64,000 bases of DNA from Strigamia acuminata (Eukaryota > Arthropoda > Chilopoda > Geophilomorpha > Linotaeniidae): contig CASHSZ010000001.1 in the NCBI GenBank assembly GCA_949358305.1, forward strand, positions 216,501 through 280,500, written 5' to 3'. The translations under genes and the position numbers were made by a program. Below, in pieces: positions 9,897-20,384 of the stretch; within the stretch, counting starts at the first letter, position 1; each line of letters opens with the position of its first letter. The notes beneath the pieces were generated by a model that had not been told where the DNA came from, ran no database searches, and worked only from the letters and a program-made list of their open reading frames with translations.

Positions 9897-12800
9897 TTAA
9901 TACTCGATTTGATCTTTTTTGGATGGGCGTTTATGTGAATATTTAATGCTTAATAAATCACCGGCTTCATACATAACGTCTAAAACCTAAAAATAAATAA
10001 ATAAAATAAATAAATAAATGAATAAATAAATAAATACCGTATTTGGGGTGCATCTTATGCTCCGCAAAATACGGTAAATAAATGAAATGAGAATCAAAGA
10101 TGGCGGCCACGTTTAGCTTACAGTGTCTAACATTTCTTTGGTGTGTGCAGCGGACAAACAGAATCTGGCTCGTGCTTTTAGTAATGAAACGGCTGGAAAC
10201 CCAACACCAACTACTGCTACTTTACGTTCTGCCAGCATAGTAACGATGGCTCTGTTCAAAAGAAACAAAAGGCAGAATTAGAATTTGAATGCATTTTCCT
10301 GATTCTCTCATTCCAGTTCAGTCGTGAATGACTGTTTTGTGATACTGGAAGTACACGTAAAAAAACAACCGTGTTTGATTAGAAATAATTTGAAACAGGC
10401 CTTATTATTATTATTATTATTAATGATTAAGGCCCGGATAAATGTATAAATGCATAGAAATTATTTTTATTCAATAAAAAGCCGAAATTGGCTGTAAATG
10501 CGTCAAATAATTTTTTTTACTTTGCATATTTTTATTTTTATTTTGCATAAAATGGAATTTTTGGTGCATATTTTATGCGCATAAAACGAATTTTATTTTG
10601 CATAAACATCTGTGAGGACTAAATTGAAAACGTACGGAATTTTTGAGGTCATAAAAAGCATGAGCGGTACAACTGGAGAATCTTCACTTCCGTATAAAAT
10701 GAATCCCATGCTGATTAAACGTCGGCGAAAATACCGAGTATTTCTTGCCAATTGTTTGAGTCTTCTTTGGCCTTCGTCCGTGCCGTCTTCTCCCATTATG
10801 ATGGTCATGGACGAGATGATTTGCTGCGCGATCGGCGCACCCATCGCCGTCGCGTAGCATGAACTGTGGGAATGGATTCGGATGTGACTGATCAATTTCT
10901 ACAAAATATTAATTAATGCATCAGGACAAGGACATGCAAGTACCTCTTCCCTCGTCGTCACGGCTCTTTTTATGACTTTCTCACATTTTTGATGGATTTT
11001 CATGAATTTTTTATGATTTCTAGCGAGGGTTTGATGGCTTTTTACCAACTTTTTGATGGTTTTTAATGATTTTTAAGGAATTTTAGACAAATTGGTACTA
11101 ATTTTTGTTAATTTTTTGACGAATTTGAATGATATTTGTTAATTTTTTGACGAATTTGAATGATATTTGTTAATTTTTTGACGAATTTGAATTATATTTG
11201 TTAGTTTTTTGACGAATTTGAATTATATTTGTTAATTTTTTGACGAATTTGAATGATATTTGTCATTTTTGACCATTTTTAATCATTTTTGTCTAATTTT
11301 GTACGAATTTTTATCAGTTTTGTTAAATTTTTGACCAATTTTAATGGATCTCGACAAATTTTGCGACGAATACTGTAAAAAAAAGGAGGTTTTTACCTTG
11401 CTTCCAGCAATGTATCCACCTACAGCACCAAAACTTTTTGTAAAAGTTCCCATCATGACATCCACGTCTTTTGGGTTGCATCCGTAATAATCAACAACTC
11501 CTCGCCCAGTTGGTCCCATTGCGCCGATACTGTGGGCTTCGTCCAGGTATAAATAACATTTATATTTTTTTTTTAACCGGATAACTTCGGGTAAGTTAAC
11601 AACCGTTCCTTCCATACTGAATAAGGGAAACGCAAACTATTAGTAATTTAAATCAAATATCCAATTATAATTTTACATGCGAAAATGTTCATTTTTCATG
11701 CAAAAATGTTCATTTTACGTGCAAAAATGTTCATTTTACATGCAAAAATGTTTATTTTACGTGCAAAAATGTTCATTTTACATGCAAAAATGTTCATTTT
11801 ACATGCAAAAATGTCTTTTTACATGCCAAAATATTCATTTTACTTTCAAAAATGTCTTTTTACATTAAAATATATTCACTCTACATGCAAAAATGTTAAT
11901 TTTAAATGCAAAATGAATCTTTATAACCAAAAATTCCAGTTTTACACAAAAAAAGTGTTTAACAAGTAAAATTATTATGTTTAAATGATAGCTTAAGCTT
12001 ATTTAAGTAAAAAATGTTCTTTGTATAGCATACAATTTGTCCTTCCATTCACATGGAATGCGATAGAAACTTTAAAAGATTAAATTATGCAACTATGCGA
12101 AGAAAATTACAATCAAAAGTTAATTGGTGTGTAATTCGTGACCTCTGCTAGCTGTTAACACAATCTAAACAGCGCCACTTGTGCAGCCAGCTTTCAAACA
12201 AAATTTTAAAAAAATATTTCTAAACCCTTCAACATCGCCAGCAAAAATTTGTTTATTACAAAAATTACCTATAAATCCCTTCAATTACTACAATAATTTT
12301 CCTCCAACATCGATGAGATCGAGGTTGTCCATAAACAATCGATTCCCTCAACTTTGATTCTAAACTTTTCATATCTAAACAAAAAAAAATAAAAAATAAA
12401 TAATTACGTTAAAATTTAGGCCTGAAATTTAAGTTTTCTTGATATTCTGAAGATTACTACTAAATTTTTGGAAAAATTTATAGAAATTTAGGCCAATTTT
12501 CTACATCTTGGACATCTAAATATGCGTTTTAAGCATGTTTGGGGCTCAAATTTTAAAAAACAACTCACTTACCCCGGCATGCCGTTAAAAACGGGGTTTT
12601 TCGGCATGCCGGTAATACGCGCACTATATCGACAAGCGGCAATAAGCGGGGTAATACGGTAATGCCCCATGCTCAAAAGGGCCCACACTTTCAATGAAAA
12701 AACTCTTTTATACTAATAACTTTTTCCCGGGGTCCCGCAAAACCCGTGGCGAGATCGAGTTTGTATAAATTCCTACTGTTGTGTTTAAACGTTTTGATAG

Positions 12801-14652
12801 TTGCTCCAGAAAGCCGACAACCGAGAATTAGCGAGGCGTGATTCAATTCGTCGCTCAGTATTAAACAACCCTTTCCAACTAAGGCAGGAATATTCATGGA
12901 ATTTGTTGCAAATCCCATGCCGAACGTGATACAATCCTCGACACGAAGAAACCGGGCAGTAAGTTCTTCTAATTCATTATGAATGCTTAAAGTACCTGGA
13001 TTAAAAAATGCAATTTTTTAATGTTTAAATTAAATTGTTTATGCTGTGCATTGTTTACCTAATTCATGTCTAGGACTGCTCACTGCAACACCATTTGTGG
13101 CTATTTTTTCTAAGGCTGCGTCAGCACATGGTCCATTATTCTCCGCGAATCCAAGGTAATTGTAGGAAACCATATTTAATAGTTCAGTCTTTGTCCCTGA
13201 ATATCTGAATCAAAAAAATAAAAGTAGCTGAAACTTGGTTTAGAAAGTATGTCAATTTTTACTGGAATATTGTCAATTTTTACGGGAAAAATGTTAATTT
13301 TGTCAATTTTTACGGGAAAAATGTTAATTTTGTCAATTTTTACGGGAAAAATGTTAATTTTGTCAATTTTTACTGAAAAAAATGTTAATTTTGTCAATTT
13401 TTACTGAAAAAAATGTTAATTTTTGTCTATTTTTATTAGAAAAATATTAATTTTGTCAATTTCAACTGGATAAACGTCAAATTTGTCATTTATAATGGAT
13501 AAATGTCCATTTTATCAATTTCTACTGATAACAAAAATGTATTTGTTTTTTCTGTTCTAAGTGTTAAACAAAATGGACAACAAGAATATTAGGTCTTTAA
13601 AGGTCGTTTTTTATGGTTGAGGAAATGGCCAATTTCCCACATTATGTAAAAAACCATCGTATAGCACTTCCTCGTGCAGCCATTAAACTTTTAATTCGAG
13701 GATCACATATCATAATTCAGCATGAACCATGACCTCCTACGTCACAACACGTCACATTTCCTACCCAAACTAACACTGCTCGCTAGCAATTCTGACGTCA
13801 CAGCGACACTCGTATAGTTCTTGTTACAAATACAAATAATAATTTAAAAAAAAAGAAACTATCGAAAATATTCAAATTTTATAAATAAAATAAATTATAA
13901 ATAAAAATTTTTCTTTCCACCGTTTCATGAAACATCGATTGAATTCGACCCCGCATCGATTCGTCATTACGTGAATCGATTACGTAATGACCGAACCAAA
14001 ATGGCCATTTTTCAAAACACTAAAATGAGTTTTAACGTCTCTGTGAACATTTATTACTTACTTCATTTGCGCAGTTGCAATAGAAAATAAAATAAAATAA
14101 ATAAAAAAAAACACCTTTTAGGTCAAACGTTCATCGCGTGCATCAAAAAATGTAAATAAAAACTCCGTGTTTGCTTTGCTGACAGACTGCACTACGCATT
14201 AATAATCAATTTTCCCGCACACAAAAAGAATACATCTGTCTAAAAATTCAACAAGCAAACAAAACACTCTCCATTAACCCTACTTAACAATAATAAAATC
14301 CTTGAATTTTGACCTTTAAGCTTCCATCATTGTGTGCCAAAACTTGGCAATAATTTTGTCACGCTTAATAACTCAATTGTGCATTATTTATCTATTTCTT
14401 TTATGCTACGCCAACGTATTATTTACAGTTATGGGATAATTATTTCACCATATCAGATTGCTGATTATCCAGCTATTTTACTCGCCTCACCTTTGAGTAT
14501 TAGGTAAGACTTCCTGCACGATTTCTAGGACAAGTTCAAGTGGACTTTGAAGCAAAAAAAATTGATCCAAACCTATTAAATCTGATTTTAAATGACTAAA
14601 AAATCAAAGAATTTATGAATCGAAGATGGATTTTGTTGTTACGTCGCCGTTT

Positions 14653-14710
<58 letters not shown>

Positions 14711-16500
14711 ACTAGCACTCAATGGACACCAAAAACAGTCATAAATCATCATCAAAAACCGTAAACGCAAAAACTGAAGCTCACAAACCTCCACATTATT
14801 GATTAACGGCTGTTTAGTCGGAGGCGGGTTTGTGGTCTGTGGGGCCCTTCCACAGTCTGCTTCGATAGATTTTCTACTTCAGATTTTTTTTTGTTTTCAT
14901 ATTTTTTTTTTTACATTCAATTTTGGTTTATCTTTCTTCCACTACTTGCTTAGAATTTATTTTTATCTCTTACTCTTTGTCATTTTTCTTTCGCACCCTC
15001 TCGGACTTTGTGTTTTATTTAAAACCGTGACGTGACAAACACCAGAAACACTAAAATAAAATTATCTTCCAGACTAATTCAACAATTAAAATAATTTCTG
15101 AACAGCGATTGATTTATAGGGCCCCACTTACGACTGCTTTTCATAAATTTGGAAAGGTGACAAAAATTATTGTGGTATAAACTTCATGAGTTCAAAAATT
15201 ATTGATAAATAAATTTGATGAACTGGTGGGCCCCTAGAACCACAGAGAGGGCCCCAAAACACCTCTACGAACATTTATTCACTCGATACAGTAGAGCATC
15301 GATTATCCGAACGTCGATTGTGCGAACAACCGATTATCCGAACGGCGGTTTTCAAATTTTTATCGATTTTTTTATATGTACAGTACAGTACATAAATCTT
15401 ATGCCCAAATGTGCAAACAAATCGGTTTTATAAACACCCACGTGCGCAAAATACGTTCAATTCAAATCTTACGTAAAATTCCACCCGTAATCCGGAGTTA
15501 CTCGATCTAAGACGGTAACTACCGCGCCAGGCACACTGCAGATTGGACGATTGAAACTGTGGCAAATCCGTCGGTAAATATTGTTGGCGTAAAAACTTTC
15601 AAAACTCTGATACAGAGGAACATAACCCTAAATAAAAACAAAAATTAATACTATAATAATAATGACATACTATCCCGCTTTAAGCGGCACGCCGCTCTAG
15701 CTCAGGTTTGACCAGTTTGCCGGCAAACCCCGTCTTTACCGGCATTTAAGCAGTGCTGGACTGTCCCAGCGGGCTACCGGGAATTTCCCGCTGGCCTGTG
15801 GCCCGTCCCTGGCCCTCCGTAGCCTGTCCCTGCGGCCTGACCCATCCAGATTTCCCGGTACTAAATTTGTACTCAGTCCAGCCCGGCATTTTAGCGACAT
15901 TCATAAATAGAATTTCCAAAAGTTGGTCATTTCACCGATAGCGGCATGCTGCTTAAAGTGGGGTAATACAGTACAGTAGAGCATCGATTATCGGAACACC
16001 GGTTATACGAACAATCGGTATACGAACAGTAATGAGCAATTTTTTACCGATTTTTACTGGGTTTTTAATGTTTTTTAAACAATTTTCACCTATTTTTAAT
16101 CGGATTTTAATGTTAATTAACAATTTTTATCCATTTTTGTTCGGTTCTTAATGCTTATTAACTATATTTTAACAACTTTTTTATTTTTATATGCAGTACA
16201 GTATGTGTATAAACCTATTGTTCGATTCTGCGAACACCTATGTCTCCCAATTGGTTCGGATAATCGATGCTCTACTGTAATGACAATTATATTTTCATTG
16301 TTTCGACTAATATTTACCTCGTGTCCTTTTTCGGGAGGAATTCGCCGTTTCTCGATTCCCCACTTTCGCAGTCCGTCCCTCAAATGGCCGAAAAACATCA
16401 AAACCGTAATACTTAAATAAGTCACTATGGCAACCAGAATCGACGGTTCTTCAAACGTCTCTTCTTCCATCTTTTTACATATGGCATTGGAACGTGGCAT
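9897..16500 (-). CDS. SPTLC2: serine palmitoyltransferase subunit 2
   Basis: Nine minus-strand exons (16500-16318, 15627-15473, 13204-13059, 12995-12777, 12374-12269, 11616-11397, 10898-10636, 10251-10122, 9986-9897) join to 503 aa. The enzyme condenses serine with palmitoyl-CoA, the first step of sphingolipid synthesis, at the ER. A single membrane segment (about residues 19-40, [20 protein letters not shown]) precedes [13 protein letters not shown] and the catalytic fold. [45 protein letters not shown] and [13 protein letters not shown] (PLP lysine about Lys330) match the family closely. The N-terminus is shorter than in vertebrate proteins. The MPRSN start at 16500 is preceded by an acceptor-like TTTCTTTCTCTTTAAG, so a 5' non-coding exon probably lies upstream. 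Introns contain minisatellites and MITEs. In flies this gene is called lace. Confidence 0.95.
9987..10080. repeat. AAAT microsatellite and ACCGTATTT palindrome
   Basis: In the last SPTLC2 intron a run of AAATAAATAAAT (about 9990-10035) is followed by TACCGTATTTGGGGTG and its imperfect inverse GCAAAATACGGTA (10036-10077). A TACCGTATTTCCTC sequence also occurs near 23091. Confidence 0.7.
11085..11285. repeat. 30 bp intronic minisatellite
   Basis: About five near-perfect tandem units of TTTTTTGACGAATTTGAAT followed by GATATTTGTTAA lie in an SPTLC2 intron. They are flanked by degenerate TTTTTGATGG and TTTTTGACCA relatives. Confidence 0.85.
11678..11905. repeat. 20 bp intronic minisatellite
   Basis: About eleven units of AAAATGTTCATTTTACATGC, decaying to the right. 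It starts about 60 bp beyond the SPTLC2 exon at 11397-11616, inside an intron. The apparent long frames over it (repeating KCSFYMQ) are only the repeat read in translation. Confidence 0.9.
12570..12670. mobile_element. fragment of a CCGGCATGCCG repeat
   Basis: TTACCCCGGCATGCCG, TCGGCATGCCGGTAAT and GCGGGGTAATACGG in an SPTLC2 intron resemble the ends of the element at 15671-15965. It looks like a decayed, partial copy. Confidence 0.5.
13240..13530. repeat. about 28 bp intronic minisatellite
   Basis: Units of TTGTCAATTTTTACGGGAAA followed by AATGTTAATT repeat about seven times next to the SPTLC2 exon at 13059-13204 and degrade to about 13530. Confidence 0.85.
13531..15200. other. long SPTLC2 intron, unremarkable part
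   Basis: This is part of the intron between the exons at 13204 and 15473. Apart from a TTTA microsatellite (about 14651-14706) I see no repeat family that recurs in the window and no coding exon. Confidence 0.5.
14651..14706. repeat. (TTTA)n microsatellite
   Basis: About fourteen perfect TTTA units lie inside the long SPTLC2 intron. Confidence 0.95.
15289..15440. mobile_element. truncated Tigger/pogo-like MITE
   Basis: CAGTAGAGCATCGATTATCC begins directly after a TA, and this end matches the complete element at 15974-16277. The right terminus cannot be found, so this copy is truncated. It contains repeated CGATTATCCGAAC motifs. Confidence 0.65.
15671..15965. mobile_element. MITE with about 26 bp inverted ends, host of a nested element
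   Basis: The left end TATCCCGCTTTAAGCGGCAC is mirrored on the right by GCTGCTTAAAGTGGGGTA (with changes). Inside, about 15751-15886, a second small element starts CAGTGCTGGACT and ends AGTCCAGCCC. It is flanked by nearly the same GGCATTTA/GGCATTTT sequence, suggesting an hAT-type insertion with an 8 bp duplication. Confidence 0.6.
15974..16277. mobile_element. complete Tigger/pogo-like MITE with TA duplication
   Basis: A 304 bp element with inverted ends CAGTAGAGCATCGATTATC (left) and GATAATCGATGCTCTACTG (right). It is flanked by TA at 15972-15973 and 16278-16279. The ends resemble Tigger/pogo termini. No transposase is encoded. It lies in the first SPTLC2 coding intron, directly beside the MITE at 15671. 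Confidence 0.85.
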
Positions 16501-18960
16501 CAACTTAAATAGACCTTAAAGAGAAAGAAAAAAAAAGATTTAGCCAAAATGAATTGGGGTCAGAACTGAATTGAAAATCTGAATTTTAATCCCATGGCTG
16601 CATCACTGCCACTTAACATGCAACTTCCAATTATATATATATACATATATTTTTGTTTCCTTCTTTTTTGTTACTTTTTTCATTATTTTTAATAGTCATA
16701 AATTTTAATTCATTGTATTGATTATACAATTTTTTTTTTCTGTTGAGTTTATATCATTTATTTTTTATTTTTTCAATTTTTTTCTCTTCAAAAATTGATT
16801 TTCTCTCAACAAAAAAAAAATAAAAAATAAAAACACAACAAAGAAAAACATTCGGTAGCACTTGTTGATGCACCATCAATACACAAAACAAACTCAAAAC
16901 AATATAAAACAAAGTAATGAACACTATTGTTGCATTTCAAACAATAAAAAAAAAATAAAAAAAAAATAAAAAAAATAAATAAATCAAAACAATACAAAAA
17001 AAAATAATAATCAGATCAAAACCCACAACAATGAAAAACCACAACAAAACAAATCGACACAATGAATGAAAACAAATTAATCAAATCCAACTTGATGTTT
17101 TTCACACCCAACCCAAAACTTTAAAAAAAAAAAAAATACATTTTTCAAACATAAATCAAAAAATAAAATCAAAACTCACACAAACAATACCCAAAACGAT
17201 AAAAAACATGTTTTAAAAACCGAATTTGACGTGTTTTGGTCCCAATTAGTGCGAAATTGTGTCATTTCTCACTACAAACTGCTTGAACTGAGCCCCACTA
17301 CAATGAGAGTGGCCAAGTGGGAAACTCCCTCCCTGTTTGGACTTTTCGTGCACTGCTGTATCGCGGCTAAAACAAAGTGAATTAATGTAATAGTAGCAAA
17401 CCTGAAGTTCACGTGGTTGAGACCTGAGAACTGAGACGGATAAACGAATAGATTTCCTTAATGACATTCCAATTTCAATCGGAACTCGAGATACGGGTAT
17501 TGCATGGTGCACGATTGCGAGCCGGCCATAGATAGAGAGAGAGGGAGAGAGAGAGGGAATGAGATATGACGCTCTGAGCGCGACCTCGAGTGGCGAGTTT
17601 TTCAATTTTTTTCAATGGAGGTTGCAATCATGATTTATCCCTTCAAATTTTTTTTTTATAGTTTGAAATAAATTAAAGCATTTTTTTGTTTTAATATTTT
17701 ATGTTTGAGTTGCTTTTGATGTGCGTATTGATTTTCTTATTGATGTATGACTCAGAGGAAATTTATACGAGAAAGTGGAATGAAATAAATGTGTTTTGTT
17801 TTTTTTGTAAAATAGTCGATATTTATGGATTTTTTTATGATGAATAAAACAAATTTTATAGGAAATATAAGGAAAAACGATTTTACCAGATGCGCAAAAA
17901 TAATACTTCGTGTTATTGTCGGAGTTGTAGAATGTCACCGCCAGGGCTTGGTTTATGGAACAGATGTAGGCTTTTATCTTGATTTTTAATGCCTTTTTAT
18001 TAATTATTGAGAAGAGATTGGGTTTTAGAATGCTTTTGACTGTCATGTTTTGAATTATTAGCGATTATAAATGATTTAGTCTAATTAAATTGGAGTTTTT
18101 TGACATTCCTGGGATGACCCACTTCTGTATTTATTTAATAAAAATGTCAATTTGTTCTGTCAAAACCAATCAAGTTTAAATTATTATTTTTTTTGAATAA
18201 AAATTATTTAAATTGTTGTATTATGCTGTTTGTGGTGCTTTAAAACAACAGAAAACAATACGTGGTGATGAAAGACATTGAATAGGTTGTGCCACATGGT
18301 AAATTCAGTGTTTTAAAATGATAAAACCAAAAAAAATAAAAATAATTCAATAAAAATGTTAAAAATTCATTGTCTTGTCTTCTTTTTATGCAGTTAATCA
18401 TTTGTGTGAAATGAACTTTTAAACTAATAATATTCCTCGGAATAATTTCACCGTTAGAACACCATTTTAGTCCCAATGTTGACCTTGCCACCGCTAGTTA
18501 GCAGCACTACCTTAGTTTTGTTTCTGCTTCTAGTACGGTTTCGAATACACAAGTCAACTGGAAATAAGGAAATATCTAAGATTTGTGATATAACATTTAT
18601 TTATTTTTTCAAATTAAATAAAACGTTGTAATAACGTTTGAAATTAATATCATACTTACTATTGGAAATTAAATAAATGATCTTCGCTTAAAAATGATTT
18701 TTTTGGGTCTAAAAATGAATGTATTTCAAATTTCACCAAATAATGAATGGTTTAGGCCTATAATGAATGTTAGGATTGACCGAACATAAGTTTTATGTTG
18801 AATTGTTTTATTTTAATTCATAATTTTGAGAATATAAAATTGTATGACAAATTTTATTGAGATGGTCTAATTTATTAAAACGAACAGTAAACTTGCAAAT
18901 TCAAGAGCATTGAGAGAATCCCCTGTGTTTTTCACGAGGGGTGCGACAATCAGAATCTGC
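16501..18960. other. AT-rich spacer upstream of SPTLC2
   Basis: No convincing coding exon was found. An acceptor-like pyrimidine tract on the minus strand just upstream of the SPTLC2 start (16503-16525) suggests a non-coding first exon somewhere in this interval. There is a short GA run at about 17536-17557 and long A/T runs at 16640-17000. A promoter cannot be placed. Confidence 0.45.
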
Positions 18961-18963
18961 TTG

Positions 18964-19218
18964 TCAGAGATTCGAATCTTCTTTGGGATTCGAAAGATTC
19001 GGATGGGATTCGGAAAGATTCGGAAAGATTCGGAAAGATTCGGAAAGATTCGGAAAGATTCGGGGGATTCGGCTGGGATTCGGGGGGATTCGGATAGATT
19101 CGGAGGATTCGGGGGGGATTCGAATGAGATTCGGGGAGATTCGGATGGGATTCGGTGGGATTCGGCGGGATTCGGTGGGATTCGGCGGGATTCGGATGGG
19201 ATTCAGAAAGATTCATAT
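18964..19218. repeat. ATTCGG minisatellite, array 1
   Basis: About 24 units of GGGATTCGGAAAGATTCGG type (10-11 bp steps). The array starts with GTCAGAGATTCGAA. The three long overlapping frames here are only the repeat in translation. Confidence 0.9.
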
Positions 19219-19567
19219 GATTTTTTTCAAATAAATTTAGTGAAGTGGGAATGTTTTTTAATTTTAATTTTAACTCTTAGTGAAATGTGGTAAAATACGA
19301 GGTAAAATAGCACGCAATCAAATGCAATCACAATTGCGAACAATGATGAATTCCGGGCTCGATTCCGGGATTAATTTGAAGTTCGCGCTAAATCGTAAAT
19401 GCGCATGCGCAGATACCGCGCAGCGAGGTGCGCAGGTATAATTTCTTCCGATGATGATTTTACGGACAATTTCAAGGACAATTTCAAGGAAGTTTCTTGT
19501 AAAAATATTATTACATTTTTTAATCATAAATTTTGTTTTTATTTTTCTCGATTTGTATACAACTTAA

Positions 19568-19690
19568 AGATTCGAGATTCGAAGATTCGGTGGGATTCGG
19601 AAAGATTCGGGTGGGATTCGGAAAGATTCGGGTGGGATTCGGAAAGATTCGGGCGGGATTCGGAAGCCATTGTCAGAGATTCGGTCGAAT
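19568..19690. repeat. ATTCGG minisatellite, array 2
   Basis: A second array of the same GGGATTCGGAAAGATTCGG unit, 350 bp after the first. It ends with GTCAGAGATTCGG, much like the start of array 1. The pair may be one array split by later sequence. Confidence 0.9.
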
Positions 19691-20330
19691 GTCGCCCCCC
19701 TCGGTTTTTCAAGTGTTTTTTGTGCTGTCATCACATTTCAAACACTACAAAAAGCTGGAGCTAAGTTACATACATCTGTGTCAGTATTTATTTTCTTGTG
19801 GTATAGATGGCACTCTCTCAGGGTCTACAAATTTGTCAAAGAATGACATTGCCCACAGATGGCGCCACTATCAAGTAGCAAGCAAACTAAAAACAAAATA
19901 AACTAAAACGTTTTTTTCTAGTGAAATTGTCTACCAAGAAAATAAAAAATTCGAAATAATCTTTGAAAAAATGACTGCTGAAATATGATATATTTAATTT
20001 TTGTTTATCCTAATGGACTTCCCTTCCAACTGCGCCCTCTAACAACAGGAAATTCAACTTACATCGTGTCATCTTTCGGTAGGTATTTTTAACAACCCAA
20101 AACAAAAATGCAAACGCACAAAACACTTGTAACACAACTTTTTGAATGGAGCTAATACTGCTTGATTTCACATGCAACATCGACACGTGTTATTAAATTG
20201 CTCACTTGATTACATAGCAACGGAAATGCTTTTAAACTCATAGTCAGCAGATAAGTGAACACGCTATGAATGGCGATGACTCAGCGGCTCACACTCCTCA
20301 ATTGCTTTATATTTCCTATACATTACTGCG
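19691..20330. other. upstream region of secreted-protein copy A
   Basis: Non-coding apart from upstream sequence of copy A. Two TGG..GATGGCGC sites are present but no recurring element was recognised. Confidence 0.4.
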
Positions 20331-20338
20331 TATAAAAG
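20331..20338 (+). promoter_or_regulatory. TATA box of copy A
   Basis: TATAAAAG lies 54 bp before the copy A ATG. The same box occurs before copy B (27255-27262), where the ATG is 45 bp on, and before copy C (45694-45701). A weaker TTTAAAAG precedes copy D. Confidence 0.75.
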
Positions 20339-20384
20339 AAAAATTCATTCGCACATCCGCAGTATTTGAATCTGCTTCTAAAAC

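Noticed and set aside
11677-11969. Cys/Phe-rich repeat proteins (KCSFYMQ units)
   Set aside because: Pure translation of a 20 bp minisatellite inside an SPTLC2 intron.
12691-12776. Extension of the SPTLC2 exon to 12691
   Set aside because: The frame stays open past 12777, but the donor GTAGGA there joins in phase to the next conserved exon and the extra residues do not fit the family.
11678-13530. CRISPR-like direct repeats
   Set aside because: No unique spacers, variable units, eukaryotic introns; these are minisatellites.
18910-19293. Repeat-rich proteins over the ATTCGG arrays
   Set aside because: Open on both strands because the unit lacks stops; no conserved domain or splice context.
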